DNA of 64,000 nucleotides from Virgisporangium aurantiacum (GTDB taxonomy: Bacteria > Actinomycetota > Actinomycetes > Mycobacteriales > Micromonosporaceae). The notes beneath the pieces are model-generated. The model saw only the letters and a program-made list of their open reading frames with translations. It did no database searches and was not told the DNA's origin. Positions 33,379 to 40,271 of this stretch are shown here, piece after piece. The first letter of the stretch is position 1. Every line of letters begins with the position of its first letter. The translations under genes were made by a program, and so were the position numbers. The stretch is taken from NCBI RefSeq assembly GCF_016863635.1, contig NZ_BOPG01000012.1, positions 682,001-746,000 of the forward strand. Direction: 5' to 3'.

Positions 33379-34680
33379 TCACCGACCGGCGGTGGTGGCG
33401 GCGGTCAGGCGCACCGGCAGGCGGTCGTAGCCGCGCAGGATCCGGGTGGACCGGCGGTGCGGCTCGCCGGCCGGCGCGAGGTCCGGATAGCGGGTGAACA
33501 ATGCCTGCAACGCGATCTGGCCCTCCATCCGGGCCAGGGCCGCGCCGAGGCAGTAGTGGACGCCGCCGGAGAACGCGAGGTGCTCACGGGCGTTGGCGCG
33601 GGTGACGTCGAAGCGGTCCGGGTCGTCGAAGACCGCCGGATCGCGGTTCGCGCCGCCGATCAGGACCGACACCACCTGGTCGGGGCGGATCGTGCGACCG
33701 GCGAGCTCGGTCTCGGTGCGGCAGATCCGGCCGGTGTTCTGCACCGGCGAGTCGTACCGCAGGATCTCCTCGACCGCGTTCTGCCACCGCTGCGGGTCGT
33801 CGCCGAGCGACCGTCGCTGGTCGGGGTGGGCCATCAGCAGCGCGGCACCGGTCCCGATGAGATTGACCGTGGTCTCGAACCCGGCCGCGAGCAGCAGCCC
33901 GGCGGTGGCGACCAGCTCGTCCTCGGTGAGTCCGACGTGCACCAGCCGGCTGAGCAGGTCCTCCCCCGGCTCGTTCCGGAGCCGGCGCAGGTGGCCGCGC
34001 ATCCACGCGTTGCCGCGCCGGATCGCCACCTCGGTGCCGGCGTAGCGCCGCAGGGGAAGGCCGAGGTCGAGGGTGGGCGCGGCGGCGGCGCCCCAGGTCA
34101 GGAACTTCTCCCGCATCTCGGCCGGCACGCCGAGGATCTCGGCGATCACCGTCACCGGCACCAGGCCGGCGTAGGCGGCGACGAGGTCGACGTCGGTGTC
34201 CGCGGCCATGCGGTCGAGGAGCTCGTCGCACACCTCGACGATCCGCGGCCGCAGCGCCTCGATCGCGCGCGGGGTGAACACCTTCGACACCAGCTTGCGG
34301 TAGCGGGTGTGCTCCGGCGGGTCGACGACGAGCATCGACGGCGGGTCCACCGGTCCGATCGGCCGGCGGAACTGGCCGAGCCGGCGCATCACCGCGACCG
34401 GCGCCGGCACCGGCCGCGACTGCAGACCCACGCCGAACGCGTCACTGCGCAGCACGGCGGTGGCGACATCGTGCTGCGCGGTGGTCAGGGCGAACGCGCC
34501 GGAGACGAGCCCACCCTTCGCACGCATCGACGCGTAGTACGGGTACGGGTCGTGGCGGCGGGCGGGGTCGAGCAGGAACAGGGCCTGCGGGTCACGGCGT
34601 CGCACGGCCGCCCGCAGCCCGAGCCGGATCAGGCCGTGCCTGGTGAGCCAGCGCAACGTCGTGCCGGGTCCGATCAGCAT
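33379..34680 (-). CDS. Cytochrome P450
   Basis: The 433-residue soluble P450 has the I-helix oxygen-binding motif AGFETT (266-271), the K-helix E-x-x-R at about 305-308 (EEILRYDSPVQ) and the heme loop FSGGVHYCLGAALAR with the iron-ligating Cys377. Substrate recognition cannot be read. The HTRYRKLVSKVFTPRAIE and NRDPAVFDDPDRFDVTR phrases match the actinobacterial CYP107/CYP125-like class used in specialised metabolism or steroid oxidation. No ferredoxin gene is adjacent. A CGGAGAC-CA-GTCTCCG dyad lies 32 bp upstream and resembles the TetR operators at 17424-17503. Confidence 0.93.
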   Translation of the reverse strand: MLIGPGTTLRWLTRHGLIRLGLRAAVRRRDPQALFLLDPARRHDPYPYYASMRAKGGLVSGAFALTTAQHDVATAVLRSDAFGVGLQSRPVPAPVAVMRRLGQFRRPIGPVDPPSMLVVDPPEHTRYRKLVSKVFTPRAIEALRPRIVEVCDELLDRMAADTDVDLVAAYAGLVPVTVIAEILGVPAEMREKFLTWGAAAAPTLDLGLPLRRYAGTEVAIRRGNAWMRGHLRRLRNEPGEDLLSRLVHVGLTEDELVATAGLLLAAGFETTVNLIGTGAALLMAHPDQRRSLGDDPQRWQNAVEEILRYDSPVQNTGRICRTETELAGRTIRPDQVVSVLIGGANRDPAVFDDPDRFDVTRANAREHLAFSGGVHYCLGAALARMEGQIALQALFTRYPDLAPAGEPHRRSTRILRGYDRLPVRLTAATTAGR

Positions 34681-34711
34681 GGCTCCTCCGCCCCGGTACC
34701 GGGTGGTACCA

Positions 34712-34727
34712 CGGAGACCAGTCTCCG
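34712..34727. promoter_or_regulatory. Palindromic operator candidate upstream of the P450 gene
   Basis: CGGAGAC-CA-GTCTCCG has the same half-sites as the TetR/exporter operators but two central bases instead of one. Next to it lies CCCGGTACCGGG (34693-34704), a 12-bp palindrome. Both precede the P450 start at 34680. Confidence 0.55.
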
Positions 34728-34744
34728 CCTCCCGGCGACCGCGG

Positions 34745-35584
34745 TCAATCAGCCGGCGCCTCGCGGCCGCACCGCCAGAAGTGCAGGGTGATCGGGTGCG
34801 TCCGCTCGATGAACTCCGCCGTGCCGAGGAGCGCGCGGAGGTCGCGGTCGAACGCCGGTAGCCGGTCGCCGAACAGGTGCGGCGCGGAACTCGACAGCGA
34901 GTACACCGACGCGACGACCTCGGCGGCCGACCGGCGCACCACGCGTCCCGGCAGTTCGACGTCGTGGGGGCCGTCGAACCCGGCCGCCCGGTAGATCACG
35001 TTCTCGTCGTTCGGGGTGCCATCGGGCAGGGTGCCCGCGCCCGCGCGGCGGACCGGGCCGAGGTACCGCTCCACGAGGTCGTCGATCGCGTCCCAGGGCG
35101 GGCCGTCGGTGCCGGCTCCGCGATGGGTCATCGCGGAGACGTGCACCAGCGTGCCACCGCGCCCGAGGAGGCGACGCGCGTGCGCGGCGACCCGTGGCCG
35201 GTCCATCCAGTGGAACGACTGCGCGAACGTCACGACGTCGACGGTCCCGAGGTCGGCCGGAAGGTCCTCGGCCCGCATGCACCGCCACTCGACGTTGCTC
35301 TGGGCGGCCGCCCGTTTGGCGGCTTCCGCGACCATGTCCGGGTCGGCGTCGATCCCGATCGCCCGCGCGACGTGCGGTGCGAGCAGGAGCGTCAGCGACC
35401 CGGGTCCGCATCCGACGTCGACCAGCACACCCGTGCCGTCGAGGCCGAGCTCGGCGACCACGGCGTCGGCGAGCTCGGGCGGGTACGCCATGCGGCCCGT
35501 GGCGTAGAAGGCCGCGGAGCCGGTGTAGAGCGACGGATCCCAGGACCAGCCGGGGTTTCGGGCGGTTCGATCGGCGGCGGGCAT
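34745..35584 (-). CDS. Class I SAM-dependent methyltransferase
   Basis: From ATG 35584 the product is 279 residues. It shows the SAM-binding glycine motif VLVDVGCGPGSLTLLLAPHV, the acidic motif II in AIGIDADPDMVAEA, the TVDVVTFAQSFHWMD motif and a post-motif LLGRGGTLVHVS. This is the Methyltransf_11/25 type found in UbiE/biotin- or ring-methylating families. The substrate is unknown. It lies immediately upstream of the P450 on the same strand (64-bp gap holding the operator), so a joint tailoring role is possible. Confidence 0.87.
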   Translation of the reverse strand: MPAADRTARNPGWSWDPSLYTGSAAFYATGRMAYPPELADAVVAELGLDGTGVLVDVGCGPGSLTLLLAPHVARAIGIDADPDMVAEAAKRAAAQSNVEWRCMRAEDLPADLGTVDVVTFAQSFHWMDRPRVAAHARRLLGRGGTLVHVSAMTHRGAGTDGPPWDAIDDLVERYLGPVRRAGAGTLPDGTPNDENVIYRAAGFDGPHDVELPGRVVRRSAAEVVASVYSLSSSAPHLFGDRLPAFDRDLRALLGTAEFIERTHPITLHFWRCGREAPAD

Positions 35585-35628
35585 CGGAGCAGAATGCGGG
35601 AGACGCGCGGCGCCCGCAACCGAATAGG

Positions 35629-36027
35629 TCACCCCGTCGACGCCGACGGGGCCGATGGCGAACAGGCCGCGGTGATGGCCTCGCTCAGGCGGACCGCGAA
35701 CGCCGGGTCCGTCTTCGCCCGCTCGTCGAACGCGGCCACCTCCGCCTCGGTGAGCTCGGCGTACCGCGGCTTGCTCGCGTACGCCGAGGCCATCTCCGCC
35801 GGATCGGTGTAGACGCGGGACTGGACGGCGCACAGGTGCGCGGCCGTCGCCTCCAGGTAGATCGCCTCGCGGCGGGCCTCCTCCGACACCGGCGCGGCGG
35901 CCGTGGTGGCCTTTGGCGGCGACGCGACCCCGCCGCCGGAGTCGCCGTCGGAGCCGCACGCGGCGAGACCACCGGCGAGACCGCCGACGAGGAGCGCGAC
36001 GGTCACGGCGCGACGGAAGTGCAGCAT
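35629..36027 (-). CDS. Small putative lipoprotein
   Basis: ATG 36027 has AAAGGG seven bases upstream and gives MLHFRRAVTVALLVGGLAGGLAACG, a lipoprotein signal with lipobox LAAC. The 132-residue product then has a Gly/Ser/Thr linker and a helical domain (EARREAIYLEATAAHLCAVQSRVYTDPAEMASAYASKPRYAELTEAEVAAFDERAKTDP, described here in parts) with two Cys residues. I do not recognise the family. A further-upstream ATG (36048) is possible. Confidence 0.72.
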   Translation of the reverse strand: MLHFRRAVTVALLVGGLAGGLAACGSDGDSGGGVASPPKATTAAAPVSEEARREAIYLEATAAHLCAVQSRVYTDPAEMASAYASKPRYAELTEAEVAAFDERAKTDPAFAVRLSEAITAACSPSAPSASTG

Positions 36028-36062
36028 CTCAGGCCCTTTCAGCAGCATCCGATGAACATCGG

Positions 36063-36848
36063 TCAGGCGACGACGATCTTGAGGTCGTCGGTGGACGAAC
36101 CGCCGTCCCAGGTGGCCTTCACGGTCGCGGTGTACGTGCCGGCCTTGAGCGCGGTCGCGTCGAGGCGCACGGCGGCGTAGTCCTCGACGCCGACGCCGAG
36201 CACCGGCCCGCCGTTCAGACCCGACGAGGTGCCGTCGGCCGGGTACACGACGGTCATCCCGGCCGGCGCGGTCACGGTCACCCGGAAGTTGGTCACGCCG
36301 CTCTTGCGTCCCAGGTAGCTGATCTGCGTCCAGGCCGGCGCGGTGCGGGTGAGCGTCACCGACGAGGTCTTCTGCACCACGGCGTCACCGATCGGCGCGA
36401 CCACCGGGAGCGTCGCGTTCGCCGTGACCGTCTTCTTCGTGCCGACGCAGGTGGTGGCGCCGTCGGCGACCTCGGTGTAGGTGGCGGTGAGCTGCATCGG
36501 GATCAGCGCGATCGGCGCGGTCGTCGGCACCGACAGCTTGAACGCGGTGTAGTCCATCGCGCCGGCCTTGAGCGTGTCGGCCTTGGACAGCGACGCGAAC
36601 GTGGCGGTGTTGCCGGGGTAGGTGACGGTCACGTTGGCGCCCGACGCGGTCACCTTCAGGCCGCAGATGTCGTCGGCGGCCGCCCACATCGTGCCGACCC
36701 AGCCCGACTGCCCGGGCAGCATCGGCGACAGCAGCGGGACGACGAGGCCCAGGTCGGGGGTGTCGGCGTTCGCCGCGGTGGCGGGCAGCAGGGCGGCGCC
36801 GCCGGCGGCGAGGGCGACCGCCGCGGCGGCGATACGGGAGAGGCGCAT
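36063..36848 (-). CDS. Secreted hypothetical protein
   Basis: The 261-residue product has a Sec signal (MRLSRIAAAAVALAAGGAALLPATAANA, residues 1-28) and a Ser/Thr/Val-rich beta body without membrane spans. The second half (VTLTRTAPAWTQ, TNFRVTVTAPAGMTVVYPADGT, KAGTYTATVKATWDGG) resembles Ig-like surface domains. One Cys pair (DDICGLKV and TTCVGTKK) may form a disulfide. No catalytic motif is seen and no family is recognised. It probably works outside the cell. Confidence 0.72.
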   Translation of the reverse strand: MRLSRIAAAAVALAAGGAALLPATAANADTPDLGLVVPLLSPMLPGQSGWVGTMWAAADDICGLKVTASGANVTVTYPGNTATFASLSKADTLKAGAMDYTAFKLSVPTTAPIALIPMQLTATYTEVADGATTCVGTKKTVTANATLPVVAPIGDAVVQKTSSVTLTRTAPAWTQISYLGRKSGVTNFRVTVTAPAGMTVVYPADGTSSGLNGGPVLGVGVEDYAAVRLDATALKAGTYTATVKATWDGGSSTDDLKIVVA

Positions 36849-36902
36849 GGGATCGGTCCTTCGGGTTCGGGTTCGACAACAGATGACGATCCGCGCCGGG
36901 GG

Positions 36903-37769
36903 TTACTCCGGCATCGCCGACCAGGTGCCGTACTGGTGCACCGCGACGCCCTCGAACGCGCCGAACCGGGCGGCCGCGGCGTCCACGTCCCGGAGGGCCG
37001 CGTCGAGGTCGGCGCGACGCGTGAAACCGCAGTGCGCGCAGTCGGCGACCGGCTGGGTCTCCACCGCGAGCCGCACCGGCAACGCGGCGCGGCCGGCCCG
37101 GTCGAGCAGGTCGGTGGCCACGTCCATGATCGAATTGGGACCGGTGGCGGTGGCCCGGTAGCTCATCACGGTGAGCGCGTCGACGCGGGCGATCACCTCG
37201 TCGGCCAGCGTCGCGGCGCCGACCGGCACGGTGTGGTACCAGAACGGCACGTCGGCCTCGAGCGGCAGGTCTCCCCCACGCAACGCGTCGAGGACGCCCA
37301 GCAGGCCGGCGACGGCCCGGTCGCGGCGCGTCGACCAGTCCGGCAGCAGGTACGGCTCGACGTCCACGTGCAGGCCACGGAAGACGCCCAGCGCCAGCAC
37401 CGTGTCCCGCCAGGCGAGCGCCCTGGCGGGGTCGAGGGCCCAGTCCGGTTCGCCGCCGAGCGCGTCGAGGCGGATCCCGGCCTCGTCGCACAGCGCGCGC
37501 AGGCGGACGAACCAGGCCGCGTCACCGTTCGTCCGGGCGTCGCGGTCGACGTGGACGAACAGCGCGCGGACGCCGTGCACCCGCGCCCAGGCCACCATCG
37601 GCTCCGCGTCGGTACGCGTCCACACCCAGGCCGCCCGCGTACCGGGCGGCGCGACCGGCGACTCCGGCGCGAACGGCGGGAGCCGGGCCGGTGCGGCCGC
37701 CACCAGCAGCCCGCACGTCAGCAGGCCGCCGAGCACCGTCTGCACCGCCCCCTCCAGACGACGCCTCAC
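36903..37769 (-). CDS. Exported TIM-barrel glycosidase-like protein
   Basis: The 288-residue product has an N-terminal signal or anchor (LEGAVQTVLGGLLTCGLLVAAAP). Its barrel strands are GTRAAWVWTRTDAEPMVAWARVHGVRALFVHVD, ALGVFRGLHVDVEPYLLPDW, DLPLEADVPFWYH, VDALTVMSYRATATGP and LAVETQPV. The GLHVDVEPY strand with a late Glu and VMSYR recall GH18- or DUF4434-like barrels, in which an acidic strand end is catalytic. Activity is unproven. It follows the secreted protein gene on the same strand. Confidence 0.68.
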   Translation of the reverse strand: MRRRLEGAVQTVLGGLLTCGLLVAAAPARLPPFAPESPVAPPGTRAAWVWTRTDAEPMVAWARVHGVRALFVHVDRDARTNGDAAWFVRLRALCDEAGIRLDALGGEPDWALDPARALAWRDTVLALGVFRGLHVDVEPYLLPDWSTRRDRAVAGLLGVLDALRGGDLPLEADVPFWYHTVPVGAATLADEVIARVDALTVMSYRATATGPNSIMDVATDLLDRAGRAALPVRLAVETQPVADCAHCGFTRRADLDAALRDVDAAAARFGAFEGVAVHQYGTWSAMPE

Positions 37770-37848
37770 CCTGTACCCATCGGGTCCGCCCGCCGCGCCT
37801 TGAGCGCTCCGTTTTGCGGATCATGGACGGTGCACCGAGAATGCTGAC

Positions 37849-38307
37849 ATGTCGGTAACGCGGTGGGCGGCTCCCCTTCTCCTGGCCATCGCACTGGCGG
37901 GCTGCACGGTCAGCGTCGAGCCGGACGCGTCCGCCTCCGGCGGGCCGTCGTCTCCCGCTCCCGGCGCCTCGGGGTCCGGCTCCTCGGGGGCCGGCTGTCC
38001 GTGGGCCGAGAACCGCGGGCAGGCGTACGAGCCGGAGACGGGCCGGATCAAGCTGGTCAGCACCTGCCTCGACACGCAGGCCGCCGGCGCCGTCTACCGG
38101 ACGGCGGCCGTCGCCGAGCGCGCCGGCCGGTACACCGACGGCACGCCCGTCGCCGTGCTGTGCATCGACTTCGGCGGCGAGAGCTACCGCGACAGCGGCG
38201 GCTACGCGTCCAAGATCTGGTTCAAGATCGACAACGACGGCGGCACGGGCTACGTCCCGCACGCCGCCACCGGCTACGCCGACATCAACGCCGAAGACGC
38301 CTGCTGA
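37849..38307 (+). CDS. Small putative lipoprotein
   Basis: The 152-residue product begins [21 protein letters not shown] with lipobox ALAGC, then a Ser/Gly/Pro linker. The compact domain (CPWAENRGQAYEPETGRIKLVSTCLDTQAAG, then ICSNFGG-like CIDFGGESY, YASKIWFKIDNDGGTGYVPHAATGYADINAEDAC) has four Cys residues and ends in Cys. The WFKIDNDGGxGYVPHA stretch resembles SH3-like or cutinase-neighbour domains of actinobacterial surface proteins. The function is unknown. No clear ribosome-binding site is seen. Confidence 0.72.
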   Translation: MSVTRWAAPLLLAIALAGCTVSVEPDASASGGPSSPAPGASGSGSSGAGCPWAENRGQAYEPETGRIKLVSTCLDTQAAGAVYRTAAVAERAGRYTDGTPVAVLCIDFGGESYRDSGGYASKIWFKIDNDGGTGYVPHAATGYADINAEDAC

Positions 38308-38342
38308 ATCTCCTGCCGCCATGATCCGAACCGCTGCGACGT

Positions 38343-39209
38343 TCAACCCACCGGATACGCGACGAACGCGAACCGCCCCGAGTCGGGGGACCAGCTGTTC
38401 ACGTTGATCGTCCCCTGTCCCCCGAACACCGGGTAGCGCCGCAGCACCGTCCCCCACTCGGTCGTCGCCACCACGCGCACCTCGACGTCCAGGTCGGCGG
38501 GGTGGCCGAGCGTCCCGGCCGGGAACGCCACGTACGCCGCATACCGCGAGTCCGGGGACAGGTGCGGGAACCAGTCCACCGTCGGGCTGGACACGAGCCG
38601 CTCCGCGCGTCCCCCCGCATCGGGAATCCGGGCCAGCTGCGCGTGCCCGGGCGCCGTCGTGAAACCCTCGGTGTTGAAGTAGATCCACCGGCCGTCGGGC
38701 GACCATTCGGGACCGTCGATATGTCCGCCCCCGGTGTCGACCACCACCGGCGGCGCGGGCGGCGCCAGCACGGCCAACCGTCCCGGTTCGGTGAAGTCCC
38801 GGATCTGCACGTACGCCAGCCGTTTCCCGTCCGGCGCCACCCCGTGCAGGAAATGCCAGAAACCGTCGTCGGGCGTCAGCCGCTCCACGGCCCCGCCGAT
38901 CAGCGCGCCGCGGTAGATATGGCCGTCGTTCGCCGACATGAAGATATGGTCGCCGTCGGGGTCGAGCACGTGGTCGTTGTTGATGTCGGGCAGCCCGTCG
39001 AAGTCGATCGCCTCGAGGCCGGCGGGCGCGTCGAGATCGAGCCGCCAGAGGCGTCCGTCGCCGTTGACGTACAGGCTGCGCCCGTCGAGCGACCAGTTCG
39101 GCGCCTCGATGAGCCGGTCGCGGGTCTCGAACACCAGGTCGGGGCGGTCCGTCGCCGGCCCGCCCGACCAGATCTGTGCGCACTGTCCGGGCGCGAGCGT
39201 GCGGTTCAT
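38343..39209 (-). CDS. TolB/WD40-like PD40 beta-propeller protein
   Basis: The 288-residue cytoplasmic protein has no signal peptide. It shows repeated PD40 blades: PNWSLDGRSLYVNGDGRLWRLDL, HVLDPDGDHIFMSANDGHIYRG, VAPDGKRLAYVQI, EWSPDGRWIYFNTEG, LSPDSRYAAYVAFP and WSPDSGRFAFVAYP. Similar intracellular propellers of about 290 residues act as sugar- or oligo-degradation-associated TolB-like proteins of unclear activity. Its ATG overlaps the stop of the FAD oxidoreductase gene (ATGA), so the two work together or are regulated together. Confidence 0.8.
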   Translation of the reverse strand: MNRTLAPGQCAQIWSGGPATDRPDLVFETRDRLIEAPNWSLDGRSLYVNGDGRLWRLDLDAPAGLEAIDFDGLPDINNDHVLDPDGDHIFMSANDGHIYRGALIGGAVERLTPDDGFWHFLHGVAPDGKRLAYVQIRDFTEPGRLAVLAPPAPPVVVDTGGGHIDGPEWSPDGRWIYFNTEGFTTAPGHAQLARIPDAGGRAERLVSSPTVDWFPHLSPDSRYAAYVAFPAGTLGHPADLDVEVRVVATTEWGTVLRRYPVFGGQGTINVNSWSPDSGRFAFVAYPVG

Positions 39210-40252
39210 CGGTCTCCCGCTTCCGTTGGGGTGGTCCCGTCCGCCACGGCCCGGGCGATCATGGTGCCCAGCAGCGGGGCGAACTTGAACAGGTTCTCGC
39301 CGTACACCGCGAGAACCCGGCCCCGCCGCACGAACCGGAACCCGTCGCCGAGGTCGGGGTTGTGCGTGCAGTACAGCCGGCCGACCACCCGCGGTTCGAT
39401 CGCGGGCAGGTGCCGGGCGACGTAGTCGGTGACCACCTCCCGCGACGCCCGCTCGGCGGCTTCCGGTCCGGCCTCCCACGCGACCGCCGGCCCGGCCACC
39501 TGCGCGCCGACCGTCCACGTTCCGGGGTGCGGGGTGTGCTGTGACGTGTGCTGGTACGTCGACGGCTCGTCCTTCGTGATCCAGCACTGCAGCGGACCGG
39601 GTGCGCCCGGGCGCACCGGGAAACTGAACCGTACGTGGTGCTCCAGCGCCGGCGGCGTGTAGATCCCGGCCGTCGCCGCCAGCGGCGAGGTGCCGGCACC
39701 GGCGCAGAGCACCACCGCGTCGACGTGCTCCGGCCCGCCGTCGGCCGACACCGTGACCCGGTCGCCGGTCTCCTCGATGCCGTACACGTGCGCCCGCCGC
39801 ACCCGGTTACCGACCGCGGCGGTGAGGAACGCAGTCACCCGGTCGACCCGGATCACGCCGCCGGCCGGGTCGACGAGTGCCGGCCCCGCGAACCGGTCGG
39901 TGGGCAGCCGCAGCAGCGGCGATCCCGCCTCGACCACCTCGTGACCGGCGCCGGCCGCGGCCATGGCGGCCACCCACTCGTCGGTCCCCGCGCCGCTGAC
40001 CACCGTGCCGACGTCCTCGATCATCGGCACCCCGGCCCGCTCCGACCATCCGGTGAACGCCCGCCGCGCCCGCGCGGCGAGGTCGACCATGTCGGGGTAG
40101 GCGTGGGCCAGCCGGAAGATGCGGGTCTCGCCCGCCGACCGCTCGCCCATCGGATCGCCCCGCTCGTAGCACGTCACGTCGGCGCCGAGCCCGACCAGCC
40201 CCAGCGTCGTGGACAGCCCGACCACCCCACCACCGATCACCGCGACCCGCAC
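39206..40252 (-). CDS. FAD-dependent oxidoreductase, DAO/monomeric sarcosine oxidase-like
   Basis: The 348-residue flavoprotein starts MRVAVIGGGVVGLSTTLGLVGLG with the dinucleotide-binding GxGxxG and the acidic strand end (VTCYERGD). The DAO family pattern continues with AGETRIFRLAHAYP, GVIRVDRVTAFLTAAV, AVVLCAGAGTSPLA and RLYCTHNPDLGDGFRFV, which matches the Tyr/Cys region where sarcosine oxidase-type enzymes attach flavin. It should oxidise a secondary amine or amino acid. It is transcribed away from the fused E1 gene with only 19 bp between the two starts. Confidence 0.87.
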   Translation of the reverse strand: MRVAVIGGGVVGLSTTLGLVGLGADVTCYERGDPMGERSAGETRIFRLAHAYPDMVDLAARARRAFTGWSERAGVPMIEDVGTVVSGAGTDEWVAAMAAAGAGHEVVEAGSPLLRLPTDRFAGPALVDPAGGVIRVDRVTAFLTAAVGNRVRRAHVYGIEETGDRVTVSADGGPEHVDAVVLCAGAGTSPLAATAGIYTPPALEHHVRFSFPVRPGAPGPLQCWITKDEPSTYQHTSQHTPHPGTWTVGAQVAGPAVAWEAGPEAAERASREVVTDYVARHLPAIEPRVVGRLYCTHNPDLGDGFRFVRRGRVLAVYGENLFKFAPLLGTMIARAVADGTTPTEAGDR

Positions 40253-40271
40253 TCGACTAGCTTAGGAGGCT

